From Phoronis australis (Eukaryota; Phoronida; Phoronidae), in contig NMRA01000685.1 of assembly GCA_002633005.1 (NCBI GenBank), forward strand, positions 62,001 to 126,000: a stretch of DNA of 64,000 bases, written 5' to 3'. The notes under the pieces are model-generated. The model did not search any database. It was not told the origin of the DNA and saw only the letters and a program-made list of their open reading frames with translations. Below are positions 1 through 11,215 of the stretch, one piece after another. A program made the translations under genes and the position numbers. The stretch's first letter is position 1, and each line of letters begins with the position of its first letter.

Positions 1-7
1 GGCCTAC

Positions 8-117
8 CTCAATTGACTCATTTGTGTTGTCCTCTAAAGACACTGTTGACTGAACTCTTGCAGTGCCTCCACTTAAGTCATTCAAATCCCCTTGCTCGTG
101 TTCATACATTGCTTCGC
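8..117 (-). CDS. Possible internal exon of a gene running off the left edge
   Basis: On the minus strand a 110-nt open segment lies between an acceptor-like site (pyrimidine-rich tract ending AAAGCAG just above 117) and a donor-like site (GAG|GTAGGCC at 8-7). One frame is open throughout: 2 nt and then 36 codons. The translation is acidic and polar and includes EAMYEHEQGDLNDLSGG. No family is recognised. The support is only open frame plus splice-like borders, so it could be chance. If real, the rest of the gene lies to the left of this window. Confidence 0.35.
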
Positions 118-595
118 CTGCTTTACAAGAAAAATGTCACAGGTCGTTTACAAATGACGCACCAAATAGTGTCTCAATAATTAAGTCGGTTTTCTAAAAA
201 ACATCACTGCAACAAATATAAAAAATTACAAATAATTATCATAATCCATAATTTTTCTAATTTTACCAATGCTTTTTTCAGATATACGGCTGTAAAAACA
301 AAATTGTCTCAAAAAATATTTTGTCGCGAAGCGAAAACACCAACTTCCGTATTTTGTACTTGCAGGTGATTAATAATGGTAACTGGTTTTGGTATGTTTT
401 AAAACACGACCGATGTTTAGCAATTGTGCAATCAAGAATCCTTTTTATACCTTTGCTCCTCAAGGCTCTAGAACTGTTATGAAAGCTTTTGGTATCGGTA
501 AAATTTTGCCAGGTTGTATTTGTTAGTTGAAAAACCAAGTCAGGCAAGCCAACTCCAGACACAATTCAGATGGTAATTCTGTTTACTACAGCTTA

Positions 596-1200
596 GCCAG
601 CCAGCTGTGTATTAATGATAGTCAAAACTGTTGTGACTGTACGTACAGCCAGATAAAGCCTATCTAGTCTTAAGTCGCTTGCCAAGTGGCAATTGCCTCT
701 TGCCTCTTGGCCGAATGGCTTAGACGGTTGGCCGTCTCTCGTGCAACCTGGGTTCAAGTGGCAATTGCCTCTTGCCTCTTGGCCGAATGGTTTAGATGGT
801 TGGCCGTCTCTCGTGCAACCTGGGTTCAAGTCGCAGAGTCACTGAAATTTTTTACATTGGTGCCCAACCTGGGGCAAAAGGAAAGGGGCGACCTGGTAGT
901 GGTGGATTCAGAGCACAAAGAGAGCGTTGCTAACGGCAAAATTCCAGGATACAGGGAAGTGTTGCTGAGTGCAAATTCCAGGACGCTAGGTTTTTGCTGA
1001 GATCTAATTAAAGCCAGGATGCGCGCCTGTTCCGCAGAAGGGGATTAATGTTGTGAAACTTGATTTCTGGTTGTGACGACACGTACAGCCAGGTAAAGCC
1101 TCTCTAAGTCGCTTGGCAAGCGGCAATTGCCTCTTGGGCGAATTATTTAGACGGTTGGCCATCGCTCGTGCAACCTGGATTCAAGTCACGTTTCACAACA
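596..1200 (+). repeat. tRNA-derived SINE-like repeat: tandem pair plus a diverged third copy
   Basis: A 72-bp unit occurs twice in tandem (about 685-756 and 757-828). It carries a tRNA-like A box (TGGCCGAATGGTTTAGATGG) and B box (GGGTTCAAGTC), resembling Ser/Leu-type tRNA. A diverged third copy is at about 1114-1190. The roughly 90 bp before the first copy (TACGTACAGCCAG..TAAAGCCT..CTAAGTCGCTTG) recur before the third copy (1080-1113), so flank and tRNA-like head were duplicated together. No clean cloverleaf with matching acceptor stem could be drawn, so these are not called as working tRNA genes. Confidence 0.6.
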
Positions 1201-2372
1201 AAACACAGCTGGTACAAAAACTAGGCAAAATAGTGAAAGTCAGTTTTTCAGTTCACCATAGGCACAGCTCCATCTATATTAGCGGTCCTATCCTCTCACC
1301 ACGAAACTAAACTTCCAAATGCACTGTGCATAAGTTTTTCAATGCAACGTATTGTACCTATTGTTTGATATTGGCACATCTTTATCAATCCTATAGGCTG
1401 GAAGATTCTGTGCTAATTACGTTTAACCATTGCTAAATTATCGAACTCAAGTTACTGTGTGTTTCAAGTGTAGATGGACACCATTGATGGCAGTTGGAGC
1501 CTTTAAATCCTTCCTACTAAATTAAATACTCTCACAACCGGTATTTATTTACAAACAGTTCTTCATACCGTCACCGAACTTGAAACTTCCCATCACACTG
1601 AGAGGCTGCAGCATAGACTATAATCTCGTCTGTTATGGCCATTATCGAGAATTGAATTTCTTAAAAAAATTTTAAGGCTGCATTTCACCATTTAGCTTGC
1701 TAAAAATGAAAATCGAGTTAAGCATTTTACTCTTATAAATCGGTCACATGATATTCCTTGCATTGAGACCATGAGCAGCTCAAGAGATTGCCTTGATTTC
1801 CTGTGACTTGAGTTCCATAAGGAAATCAATATTATGAGACTGGTTTTATGACATTAAAATGCCTAATTCAATTTTCATTTTTGGCATGTTTAACAAGATG
1901 AAATGCAACTTTAGTCTTGATATTTGCCTCATGATGATATGAAACTGTTATTTACTCACACTATCATTAAATTTTTACAGGGTCAAAATGGTGTAGAATA
2001 CACATTTTCACCATGAAAAGTTTGGAATGACGTGAAGTTTGCTCAACGCAACAGATTTCCCTATGTATACACCAGGCTTGTGCAGCAAGTGTTCCGAAGC
2101 AACTGGGATGTTTACAGTGAAGCGACTACCTACTCGATTATTTATTAACCAGCCCAGCTGGCTATAAAGCATGGAAAACGTTGAAGAAGGCGATTTTGAG
2201 CTCAAAGGATTGGACTCAGTGTTTGATGTGCTTACTTTGCAATCAAATGAGCCATTAAAGTTTTTTGTTGGTAATGCCCTAGTTTTTAAGCTGAAAGACT
2301 TAAGGGCCTGCTGGAGAGGCTTCTGCCTACTTCAACCCTATCTCGCCTATTTATGTGTGATTGTATGCTAAC

Positions 2373-2760
2373 TATGCTAATGTATAGCAAGAACTAAATG
2401 ACAGAGCTATTTTAACATAACCTATGCTAAACAAAGGGCTGTTGTATTCATTGACAACTTATAAATGTTTAAAACAAAAAATTATACTAATAGGTGAACT
2501 TTGCACTAATGATGTACCTCGGGAGCTCACATAGCCCGCATCATGCAGTGTTTTTCCCCAGCACCACGTCACGATACTTACTAGTCATGGTTCAGTGATG
2601 TACGGCGGGTCATTTTCGCCACAAAACTCATTCTCAAAAACAAATTTGTCAATTTTCAACCTACTTTATATTCACATCGTTGCTATATGTTGTGTTTCTA
2701 ATTAATTTGGCCAAGCAATCACAGAGATAAGGAATTGACGTGCAAGTTCCACTTTAACGG
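2373..2760 (+). repeat. Dispersed repeat X, copy 1
   Basis: About 390 bp with a clear second copy in the same orientation at 51781-52161. Shared blocks include TATGCTAATGTATAGCA, GTATTCAxTGACAACTT, CTCACATAGCCC and GGATAAGGAATT followed by GTGCAAGTTCCA. No coding capacity is apparent. At both places repeat X is followed within about 0.25 kb by a copy of the foldback element. A short open stretch just upstream (2171-2370) codes for about 66 residues but has no recognisable similarity and no second sign of being a gene. Confidence 0.7.
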
Positions 2761-3009
2761 GACAGTATAATGTGCACAGTATGTTTTTTGTGTAGAGAGC
2801 CCAAAACTTTTCAATTTTCAACCCAATCTGACTATGACAGTCTCCCCTGGTGGTCGCTCCTGTTTTCTTCGGGCAGTTGCTTTCACAGAATTTCAGAAGT
2901 TTGGGCGTGTGTTGAAGGAGCAATATATTGTTGGCTGCTCTATAAATAATGTACGTAACTTTATTGTTACCTGACTACTAATGCTGCTGACGTTGCTGCA
3001 CCTTTTTGG

Positions 3010-3395
3010 AAATCATGAAAGTAATTTGTCGCACTTGGAAATATTTGAAGTGGTTAAAGATCTGCGTTCAGTCAAGGAAGTGAACTTTTCATTTAGACCA
3101 CTTACTGCTACAGAATTATTGTCAACTTAATCCTTATTCAGATGAGCAGTTATTTCTGTGTTTGCAAAGAACTACTCCTTGATACCCTGCTCAGCATGGC
3201 ACGGCATGACAAGCATAGCACGATTTGACAAGCCAATTTGTAGACTCGGGTCTCTGCCAGCTCTTTCGATGCCCTGAAATCCCTTCCAATTTGACTAGGG
3301 AACAATGTGAGACCAATTTGACTGTGGAACAATGTGAGACCAATTTTGTAGCTGTAAGTTGTCTGGATCAAAAACTGGTTGTTGTGATGGAAAGC
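3010..3395 (+). mobile_element. Foldback element family FB, copy 1
   Basis: Imperfect inverted arms: the left arm holds TTATTCAGATGAGCAGTTAT and TTGCAAAGAACT; the right arm holds GCCAGCTCTTTCGATGCCCTG and a duplicated stretch AACAATGTGAGACCAATTT. The same arms recur at about 24100-24625, 48620-49232 and 52270-52600. The loop has one GACAAGCCAATTTGTAG unit, the ancestor-like form of the minisatellite units seen in two other copies. The outer limits are approximate. Confidence 0.6.
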
Positions 3396-3561
3396 AGTAT
3401 TGTAGCCACTTTAACTGATAAAATTTGATAATAAAATCACAAGAGTGCCAGAAAAATTTAGTGCTGTCACTCAGTTTTAGTTTTCGTTGGACAGAAATGA
3501 GCCTGTTGAGTGACAGTTGCTTCATAGTGTTCCTTCGTTAATGCCAACTTTTTTTTTGCAG

Positions 3562-4536
3562 ACATCTGGTACCATACTTTTGTGTGGCATCTGCTATCGT
3601 CTATCTTAGTGCACGTGCTTGCTGCAACCATCGCCTTTAGTAAGCTAAGAAGGCATAAGATTGGGAGATTTGTACCTGTTGGCATTGTGGTTATGGGTTT
3701 TCTATCCCCGTTACTTGGTGGTACTGTAACAAGTAAGTTCATAATGAAAGTATATTAAAGCCTGTCTTGAATGGTAACACCTGTAAATTTGGTTCTTTCA
3801 GTATGTTAGGAGCATCGCTCTGAGCCCACTGGTGCCATAAATTGCCAAATGTAATGAACTGTTTGAATTAAAAGGTGATTCTTGCTATGACATAACAAAA
3901 GCAAGCCAATAAGCCTAACAGTTCATTACATGTGGTAGTTAATGACACTAGTGGGCTCATAGCGATGCTCTTAACATACTGTAGAATCAAATTTGCAGCT
4001 GTTACTGTTCAAGACAGGCTTTAATAAAATTGTAACATTCAACGGAATTATGTTGTATTTTACAATAATGTGTTTAAATGCTTCTTGTTAGAGTACAATT
4101 TAGTTGACTTTGTCCTGTTTTTGACTACTCACCAGAAAGTCAGACTCTTGTTTCTCATGTAACCTTTCTCATCCTGACAAGCCCCTTGTTGTTGGTATTC
4201 GATGACTGGGTTTCTATTTCAAATCCCACTGATTGCAATCACTGCATAGGTCATTTACATTTTTCTTGAGTTTATAGTCCTTAATTCTTAGTGCATATAT
4301 TTTTCATCACATGTATTTCTCATAACATTTCCTAATATGGACTACTGCATACTACTGTATAATGGTGTGCAAATTCTGTTCTAACTTTCTTATTATTTAT
4401 TGCAGGTGTCGTTATTGCTGGTGTATACAGAGCTGCAAGATTCGTCATGTCACCCCTGCATTCCATATTCTTTGGAACTGGACAGACAATTTTTGTGGTG
4501 ATTATCTCATTCACAAGGATTCTAGCCACCCTATAG
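3562..4536 (+). CDS. TMEM170A: TMEM170 family membrane protein, last two coding exons
   Basis: Exons 3562-3732 and 4406-4536 (stop TAG 4534-4536) join in frame across a GT..AG intron (A|GT gives Ser). The product starts mid-protein at an IWY motif and matches the conserved part of TMEM170A/B: WY, a first hydrophobic helix, a basic RRHKIGRF link, a second helix, the AGVYRAA motif, a third helix with GTGQT, and the family ending SFTRILATL. TMEM170 proteins are three-pass membrane proteins linked in vertebrates to ER sheet/tubule balance and nuclear envelope shape. About 100 residues are present; the exon for the luminal N-terminus was not found upstream. A 262-bp MITE sits inside the intron. 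Vertebrate A and B paralogues cannot be told apart from this fragment. Confidence 0.88.
3755..4024. mobile_element. MITE with TTAA target duplication (piggyBac-like), in a TMEM170 intron
   Basis: A near-palindrome of 262 bp (3759-4020) with arms of about 105 bp. It starts AGCCTGTCTTGAATGGTAACA, ends with the inverse TGTTACTGTTCAAGACAGGCT, and is flanked on both sides by TTAA. TTAA duplications and no coding capacity fit a non-autonomous piggyBac-type element. A diverged half copy lies at about 59860-60018. Confidence 0.8.
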
Positions 4537-4644
4537 CATTTGCTGAACTGTATGGTGGCATGGATACTTAATTGACAGAGTGGATATTGTTACGGGATTT
4601 CGTCACTTCACATTTGAATAATGAAGTTGGCCCCAGGAGTTCGA

Positions 4645-4725
4645 CATTGTGAGGATTGATCACAGCTCTGCAAGATTCGTTGTGCCTTCTCTGTATTTTA
4701 TGATCTTTGGAATCGCTTTGTGTTC
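4645..4725 (+). pseudogene. Decayed partial duplicate of the TMEM170 last exon
   Basis: About 110 bp downstream of the TMEM170 stop, GCTCTGCAAGATTCGTTGTG..CCTTCTCTGTATTTTATGATCTTTGGAA reproduces, with substitutions, the exon segment that codes AARFVMSPLHSIFFG at about 4430-4475. The frame does not stay open into a sensible C-terminus, so this looks like a relic of a tandem exon duplication that may be transcribed in the 3' UTR. Confidence 0.45.
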
Positions 4726-5860
4726 TCAGATAGTGGAAGTTATTTTGGGCGAAGTAAATTTGTGATATATAGCGATGAATTCAAAGAGACTGGTCTTTCT
4801 GTTGATGGCAAGTATCATCAATTCCCCAAACAATTTGTTGCTGCTCTTAACAGTTGCTCTGATTACAAGTTTTCCTGCAATGAAAATGTAAAAGTAGTCA
4901 ACATGTTGGGACACCTAGTTAATGGGTCACATTTTGTGCTTGTGTTGATCTTTTTGTCCGTTTTGATGTTGACAAAAGTTTGATGCTGTAAACCACAATG
5001 CGGCAGATAAATATCCTCTGTTTTGATCTAAGGGGTATTAGTTTGAACAAATGTAACAAAATCATTCTGGTACTGTTTTTGTTGTTTTCGGACCTTCGCC
5101 ATTCGACTTTTAAGTTAGTGGATTTCGACATCATGTTGACCAAGTCTCATTGTTTGGTTTGGCTGATTGTTCTTAAAAGCCTCCTTTTAATTGATGAAAA
5201 CCGTGTTTCTGTATGTTTGCAGTTGACTGCACTGTTCACTGCGTTCCCGACAAGGGATGATTTGTTTAACTTAAATTTGTATAGAGATAGTTACCAAGCA
5301 ACAGACGTGGTTACACAGTCCTGTTAGTTTTAATCTTTCCCATTGAGTACTGAAATGGTGTCAGTTTCTGTACTTTTGTTTGTGCTGATGCATTTGAAAC
5401 TCCCAGTTTTGCGGCACCTTGTCAAGAGATTTGTGCAATGCCCCCTGTTGTCAAGAGGTGTGTTTATCAGGGAAGGTTATCTAATGTCCTGTTCTACAGA
5501 AGTTACCGCATTAGCGATGGTTTAAAGACAGTAAACACTGGCTAAAATAAATTGATATTTCGTGAACTAAAGCTCACGATTTTTCCAACTGTTTGACTTT
5601 TGAAATTGAGCACCTCGTAAAAAGTAGTTGGGATCATTTTTACCTTTGAGGAATATGATGAAAATTAGCCAAAAGTAGCTGTGTTCAGTTTCATTTCTTT
5701 GGTACATGTTGATGAATGATTTTCGCAATTCTTTGATCCATGGTAGATAATAAGCCTGCGAGTTGTGATGCTGGACAAAGGAACGGGAATCGTTTAACAA
5801 TGAACTAGATTGATATGTGGACTAGCCTGGATTTAGGAATCACTATCATCTGGAATTGAA
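4726..5860. other. Probable TMEM170 3' UTR and intergenic DNA
   Basis: AT-rich sequence after the TMEM170 stop and relic exon. Several short open frames exist but none shows a domain, splice support or codon pattern. No clear repeat was identified here. Confidence 0.4.
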
Positions 5861-5865
5861 ATCAA

Positions 5866-6117
5866 CAGGGCTTGGAATTTTCCTTTTTAAGAGGATTTCT
5901 TCTTTTTTGGTTTCAATTCCCTCTCATTTGATTTCCAATTTTCTCCTTTTTAGTCTCTTTTTTATCGTAATTTTTACTTTATTCATGCAAAAGCGTTTAT
6001 TTCAGTTAAATTTTAGAGCACGAAAATTATTTCTGTCACATCAGCCTGTTTACTTGTGGAGTGAAACATCACATGGAAAATTTTTCTCTTTTTTGTCATT
6101 GGTCATTCCAAGCCCTG
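5866..6117. mobile_element. MITE family M2, copy 1
   Basis: A T-rich 252-bp element with terminal inverted repeats (left CAGGGCTTGGAATTTT, right end the inverse: ATTCCAAGCCCTG). A second copy with the same ends and length (250 bp) and a similar T-rich body is at 62198-62447 in an IPO4 intron. The open frame seen across it is a by-product of the T-rich body. Confidence 0.75.
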
Positions 6118-6429
6118 AATCAAACGAGTTGTGTTTGTAATGATTTACTAAAGTAAAAATCGGGTTCATAGTATTCCCATGCGCTAGCGTTGAGAGCATG
6201 ATATGCAAATCGGCACTGAGGCTTTTAACATTCTAGATTGGATTATCTTAACAGTCTAGTCCTGCACCAGCAGACACCAAACCCACTGCAAATCCCTAAA
6301 AGGACGTCCTGAACTCCGCAAGTTGACCAAACTCCAGTCCCCCTGTGAGAAATCTTGTCACCATTGTCACCTTTCAAAACAGATTTAGGGACAAAATTTT
6401 TTTCATGCACCAACATATTCATGTGTGGT

Positions 6430-6790
6430 GGCATACTACCGTCATATTGTACAGGTGTCTGTCGGTGGCTGCTGCACCTCCAAAACTCTGTGGAAGATTT
6501 TCATGACAAATGTGTTCCTATGTAGCTGACAACGAATTTCGTAGACTTTTGAATGGATTCGACTACCTCTGTGCACCCTAGTGGCAATTTTACTATTTTA
6601 AGTTCGTCTCCACAGCTGACATCGATCTTCGAACAGGAGTTCTGACTACTGTGGTTCTCTCTAGCGGCAATCTTGTTTCTTCGTCTATGGTTGTATCTCC
6701 TGCGGGATATTTGTGATGTTTGCCAAGTGTTTTATGGATGTAGCTACAAATGACAATGACTCCGACGTATCCGACTACCACTGTGCCCAC
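6430..6790. repeat. Old copy of the GTCCGTCC-type repeat
   Basis: Diverged match to the repeat at 32422-33113: shared blocks include GGATTCGAC, CCCTAGTGGCAATTT and TCTAGCGGCAATCTTGTTT. The copy is degraded and its borders are unclear. Confidence 0.45.
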
Positions 6791-6794
6791 TAGT

Positions 6795-7041
6795 CATGCG
6801 CGCACCCAGGGGGGCTCGAAGGAGCCCCTCCCCCAATTTGTCGAAGTGGGCAAACTTGAAGGTCTGCCTCAGAGAAACGAACATTTCAAAAAAAAACTAG
6901 AAAACGAGACCAAAGTTCACTAGAAAATCAGGAACTTCGGCGACTACACATTTCACAGCTGTGAACGTTCCCCGTGGATCTTAGTAAAAGGTTCACATTC
7001 TCAAAAATTCGAGCCGCCATTTGAGGCTGGGTGCGCGCATG
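6795..7041. mobile_element. MITE with CATGCGCGCACCCAG termini
   Basis: A 247-bp element with 15-bp perfect terminal inverted repeats (CATGCGCGCACCCAG and CTGGGTGCGCGCATG). Inner arms also pair loosely (GGCTCGAA against TTCGAGCC). No coding capacity. Confidence 0.75.
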
Positions 7042-7603
7042 TTTGTAGCAGTTTTAGTTTATCATGTTTACCTCCGTATCTTCAGATTTCCTTGACAGGT
7101 TTTGTGAAATTGGACAAATAGTCTCTTCTATTGAGGATTTGACAACACTCTTTTTTGATAGTCAATACATATTCCGGTACCACTAGTGTGCTTCCGATGA
7201 ACGGGACTTACAGCTGACGACGGATGCGCATTTACTTTTAAGCCGACAATAATGCGTATAATCTTACATCCAGCCAGGCTCATCTCCAGAGTGTGGGGTA
7301 TTTTCATTGAAGAAGAAAATAATAATCTATTTTGCCAGCGAAACTCGACACGTTTCACTGCACGCTTTACTTTGTCAATAGATTTGTAGAACTCCCGCTG
7401 TCGTCCGCAGCCCTGTTTATCGGGAAATCTTGTCTAAGGTCCTATTGTGTGGACAGAGGAAAGCATGTGAACATAGTCGGCGCAGCACTGAAAAAAGTGA
7501 GGGTGGTTATAGCCACCCCGCCCCCCCAGCTCCCTATGGTGCGCCACCCATGCGTTTGGCTCCTGAAGTTGGGGGTGGGAGGGTAGTACGTCCCTCAATA
7601 ACA

Positions 7604-7770
7604 GTGGCGGATCTACGTTTTCAGTAATGGGGGGGTTATTATTCCCCGAAGGTCGAATCCGAGGCGCGTAGCGCTGAGCAGGGGGAGGTCGAGAGGAGGG
7701 TTCCCCCTCCCGTGTAAGACAATATTTTTGTTTTTGTGCCCAAATAGTGAAATTTCCATGCATCCTGGTG
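7604..7770 (+). mobile_element. CAGTGGCGGAT-type MITE, left end
   Basis: CAGTGGCGGATCTACG followed by a G-run matches the terminus of the elements at 44048-44617, 49434-49617 and 50242-50352. The matching right end is not clear, so the copy is truncated or diverged. Confidence 0.4.
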
Positions 7771-8241
7771 AGTTTCTGGCAATCAACATGTCTCTGGAGT
7801 TTTTCTTAAGATAATTTAAAGCCCTTCTCGATTTCGTCACATGAACTTGGCTCATAAGTTTCGTGGAACCTTATTTTGTGCACATCTGACTATTACTTAA
7901 GCCACCAGCAAAAATTTTTGTTGGAACATCTGTCTACACACACCTTTTTAAGCACACGAAAAGTCGTATCCGAAAGAGCGTGGTGTGTGTACAGGCCCGG
8001 GTTTACCAACTACCAAATATTCAAGAGCATGAGGACCACCGACGGGGTGTCAAAACCCAAAACTTGAATAACAGTGTTACCGACAACAGCCTAAAGTTGT
8101 TTAAGAACGAAACTTGTACTGTTACGTCGGGAAATGAACATATGTTCGGTCTCGATACGAGAAAAACTGGCGAACAATGGGGCTCTCAGCTCCTAGTCTA
8201 TTATTAAAAGCGACAATAATCACTTTATAAGCTGAATCACG

Positions 8242-8670
8242 TTGACTGTTGGGTTACCGTATGTCATAACAACTGAAAAACGTCTAATGTATCAGGAAAC
8301 AAATCATCTGAAAACATTTTCACGAAACCAAAACATTCTGTACATCGTGGTGAAAAGGTATACAGGACCAGTTCGCAGAGGGACCAGATATACATTGAGA
8401 GTACACAAATATGGTGGCCTGGTCCGTCACGAGACCAAAAGAACACCTTGGCTTATTATCCCTGTAAAAGTAGTCGATCTGTCGCGGGACCAAACAATAC
8501 TGACTAAGATAAATAGTTTTACAAAGCACACTGTGGTAAAAAATATCACAAGACTAGTTTGCCGAGGGATTACAAGTACACTGAAAGTCAATATCCACAC
8601 AAATCAAGCAGGACCCGGTGCGTCGCCAGACCAAAAGTGCACTATGCAAAAACTTCTCCCTACTTTTTAA
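8242..8670 (+). repeat. Degenerate tandem repeat with an open frame
   Basis: Five related units spaced roughly 53-78 bp carry variants of GGACCAGTTCGCAGAGGGACCAG (near 8366, 8419, 8473, 8551 and 8612). A 142-codon frame stays open across them and gives weak protein-level repeats of the type L-V-x-R-x-x-T. No known domain is seen and the base content is like the surroundings. It may be an old minisatellite rather than a gene. Confidence 0.4.
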
Positions 8671-8995
8671 TCCCCAGTGGTTGCTCATACGTGTATTTTA
8701 CACATCGGCAGTCAACTGCTGCGAGAGGTTGTCTAGGAAGGGTATTCGCATAGTTGTAGAAACAAGTATTGAGTACATGGTTATGCAGCAGATACAGAGC
8801 CAAGTAGAAATACAAACCAGGATCTGTTTCTGTGCACTCATACACTCTGTGGTGTACTGAGTAAATCTGGCATGTCCAAAAATAATTTCTATTTCGTTTT
8901 TAATGTACTCAAGCCTTAAAGAAATCTGACATTATGGACAAACTGTGTAGCATTATAATTTATTACCTGAGTGTTTCTGCAGGAACGTTAGTCCT

Positions 8996-9440
8996 ATGCT
9001 TCTGTTGTCTGGACTGCCGAGGATTCCTCGGCGAGGAATTTGTATATCGGATCCAACGGTTTACTCGTCTAGTAGAACCATTCTACCCAGAAATCTTCGA
9101 TGCTTACGCTGCACTTCGTCAACTTCTGTGTCAAATGTCAGCATCTCGTTTCGCAGTTTGGCACTAAGCTCCCTGAGGTTGCCAAGTCCATTCAGAAAGA
9201 GTTACATGCACAACTAAATTTGATTCGTTCATCAGGGACTACTTCAAGCCTTGACGATGTATCCCAGGACCTATTTGCGTTTCTTGCAACTTTCGGAATA
9301 AACGTCCCAATGTCTGAAAACTTGAAACCCGAAGTTGTAACACCTAATAAATGCCCATGGGCATGGGCTTTTCATCGGGTAGGCCTTTCTGCGGAAATTC
9401 TCAGTATAGAAGACGGCAGTGGAGCTTATTGCTGGTAGAA
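8996..9440 (+). pseudogene. Unassigned coding-like stretch with a probable frame break
   Basis: After an acceptor-like TTTCTGCAG (ending about 8982) one frame reads EEFVYRIQRFTRLVEPFYPE and on to a stop near 9165. A second frame is open from before that stop to 9438 and continues in similar style (LPEVAKSIQKELHAQL, then DDVSQDLFAFLATFGINVP). The change of frame near 9130-9160 suggests one reading frame broken by an indel, or two exons. I do not recognise the protein. The neighbourhood is rich in mobile elements and a sequence gap starts at 9515, so a transposon-derived fragment is possible. Confidence 0.3.
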
Positions 9441-9514
9441 AGACGGTAGGTGTTGAGGTCGGAAACAGGGCTCCTTACGAGGCCTATTGAACATTGCGCC
9501 AGTCCCGCAAGACT

Positions 9515-9672
9515 NNNNNNNNNNNNNNNNNNNNNNNNNNNNNNNNNNNNNNNNNNNNNNNNNNNNNNNNNNNNNNNNNNNNNNNNNNNNNNNNNNNNNN
9601 NNNNNNNNNNNNNNNNNNNNNNNNNNNNNNNNNNNNNNNNNNNNNNNNNNNNNNNNNNNNNNNNNNNNNNNN
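9515..9672. other. Assembly gap (158 N)
   Basis: Run of N. Open frames that span it are meaningless. The bases right after it (9677-9712) match one end of the small foldback at 12936-13071, so the gap probably hides a hairpin-rich MITE. Confidence 0.95.
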
Positions 9673-10090
9673 AAAAAGTTGAGTTCACGATTTTGGGAAC
9701 TGAAATAGGGACTGCTCGAAGAAAAAGTTTCATAACGGGAGTATTTGTTCGAGTTGGAAGGAATTAAACACATCGACAACCTCCTAAGGTGTTCCTCTAT
9801 GCGCAAAAGGTATTTGTAACAACGTGACTTTGATGGTTTAGTCGGTGCGAGGCATAATTCGCCGAAAAGCTTCCGGCGTACAGAGCGCCTATAGCCTCTA
9901 CATCGCCTCTGCTTCGGGCCAACAGAGGCGATGGTCATTGCCTAGTGACTCAGTAGACACTGATTACCGTCTCTAGCTGGCCCAGTTGAGACGGTGGAGC
10001 TCCTGTAGGAGCTTTATACGCTGAAAGCTTTTCAGTGAATTATGCTCACACTGACTAAAATGTTGCGTTACTCCACAGGTTCACTAGTTA
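9673..10090 (+). repeat. Dispersed repeat R, copy 1
   Basis: GGGAGTATTTGTTCGAGTTGG, TGCGCAAAAGGTATTTGTAAC, GACTTTGATGGTTTAGTC and TGCGAGGCATAATTCGCC recur on the opposite strand at about 54980-55320. A shorter piece is inverted at 11105-11215 and a diverged piece lies at 15990-16120. It looks like a moderately old interspersed family. Confidence 0.65.
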
Positions 10091-11100
10091 TGCCTCATGG
10101 AGGGTACTTGTTACAATAATGTGGCTCTGGTGACCTAAAGTCATGAATATAAAGCATAGAATGCAGCTGATTGTACTACTACCCAATGTCCGTGCTCATG
10201 TGATATCATGAAATGTATCAGCCTTCACAAATATACGTATGTACATGTTTTTCCAGTCTTGACCCGTGTTGGTCTCGGTAAGCAGTGTTTTGAAATGGTC
10301 GCTCTTATTGCCGGCCATTTTGAGTGAGGCCCCAAAGTCGTGACCATTTTGTTTAGACGGAAATGCACAAAGTAAGGCCACACAAATCAAGTACAGTGCT
10401 TACAGTTACTCTGGACGACATAAAAACGCAGTGCATTGTTTATTAATTAAGTTTCAATTGAAATAAATTGTTATGTGTTTTGCAACCAACTCCGATGTGC
10501 ATCTATAGACGTTTTCAATGAGGATGTTTACGTAAAACACTAAGAACCCTGCATCAATTATCTCTCTATTTTATTTCTTTGGCTTTACAAAACTTAATCG
10601 ACCCTGGGACATTTTGATACATTGTTCAAGCTAATCCTGGAGTGCTTGTTTGAGCAAATCTGAATGATGTATGTTTTCAAAAATATATTCTGAAAATGCA
10701 CAAAAAAGTGGATTAGTGAAATATGCTGCTTTTAAGATACATTTGAAAAAAGAAGCCACTCACTCACTGTTTGTTATCATATTGTGAATATCAAGACGTC
10801 CGGGTATTCGTTCGATGTTCGTAAGCAGACGAACGCTGGAAACTTCAACGCTAGATGTCGCGGGACCGTGCAGAAGAGGAAATAAGATCGTTCACGACTT
10901 TAGAGCACTCACGACCTTAGGACCTTTGATGGTACGGCCAGTCTGTAAGACTGAAAGCCTCAACAACCAGCTTCTACCGAGTTCGAGATTTGACAGGCAA
11001 AATGCCTGGTATTGGCAACGTATTTTTGGTGGGACTACCTGGGAAACTGTCACGCAGACGAATCACAGGACAGCACAAGATAAGCACAAGGACGAATGAC
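10091..11100. other. Intergenic DNA, no confident feature
   Basis: No recognised gene. An open frame at 10815-11099 (94 codons) has no domain or splice support. Confidence 0.35.
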
Positions 11101-11104
11101 GTTG

Positions 11105-11215
11105 ACTATTGTAACAAAAACATCAAAGTCATGTTGTTATAAATAACTTTTGCGCATAGAGGGACACCTGCATGGATTAGGAGGCCGTTGATGTGTCTAA
11201 AGGAGAATGCCACCC
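11105..11215 (-). repeat. Dispersed repeat R, inverted fragment
   Basis: Read on the minus strand it gives ACACATCAACGGCCTCCTAA, GTGTCCCTCTATGCGCAAAAG and AACAACATGACTTTGATG, matching copy 1 at 9760-9840. It lies just before the THAP exon, so repeat R flanks this region in inverted orientation. Confidence 0.6.

Noticed and set aside
2171-2371. Frame starting MENVEEGDFELKGLDSVF as a possible TMEM170 first exon
   Set aside because: Its sequence does not resemble the TMEM170 N-terminus, no donor fits the phase at 3562, and its end runs into repeat X.
9401-9938. Frames of up to 170 codons across 9515-9672
   Set aside because: Most of the residues are N; no flanking domain.
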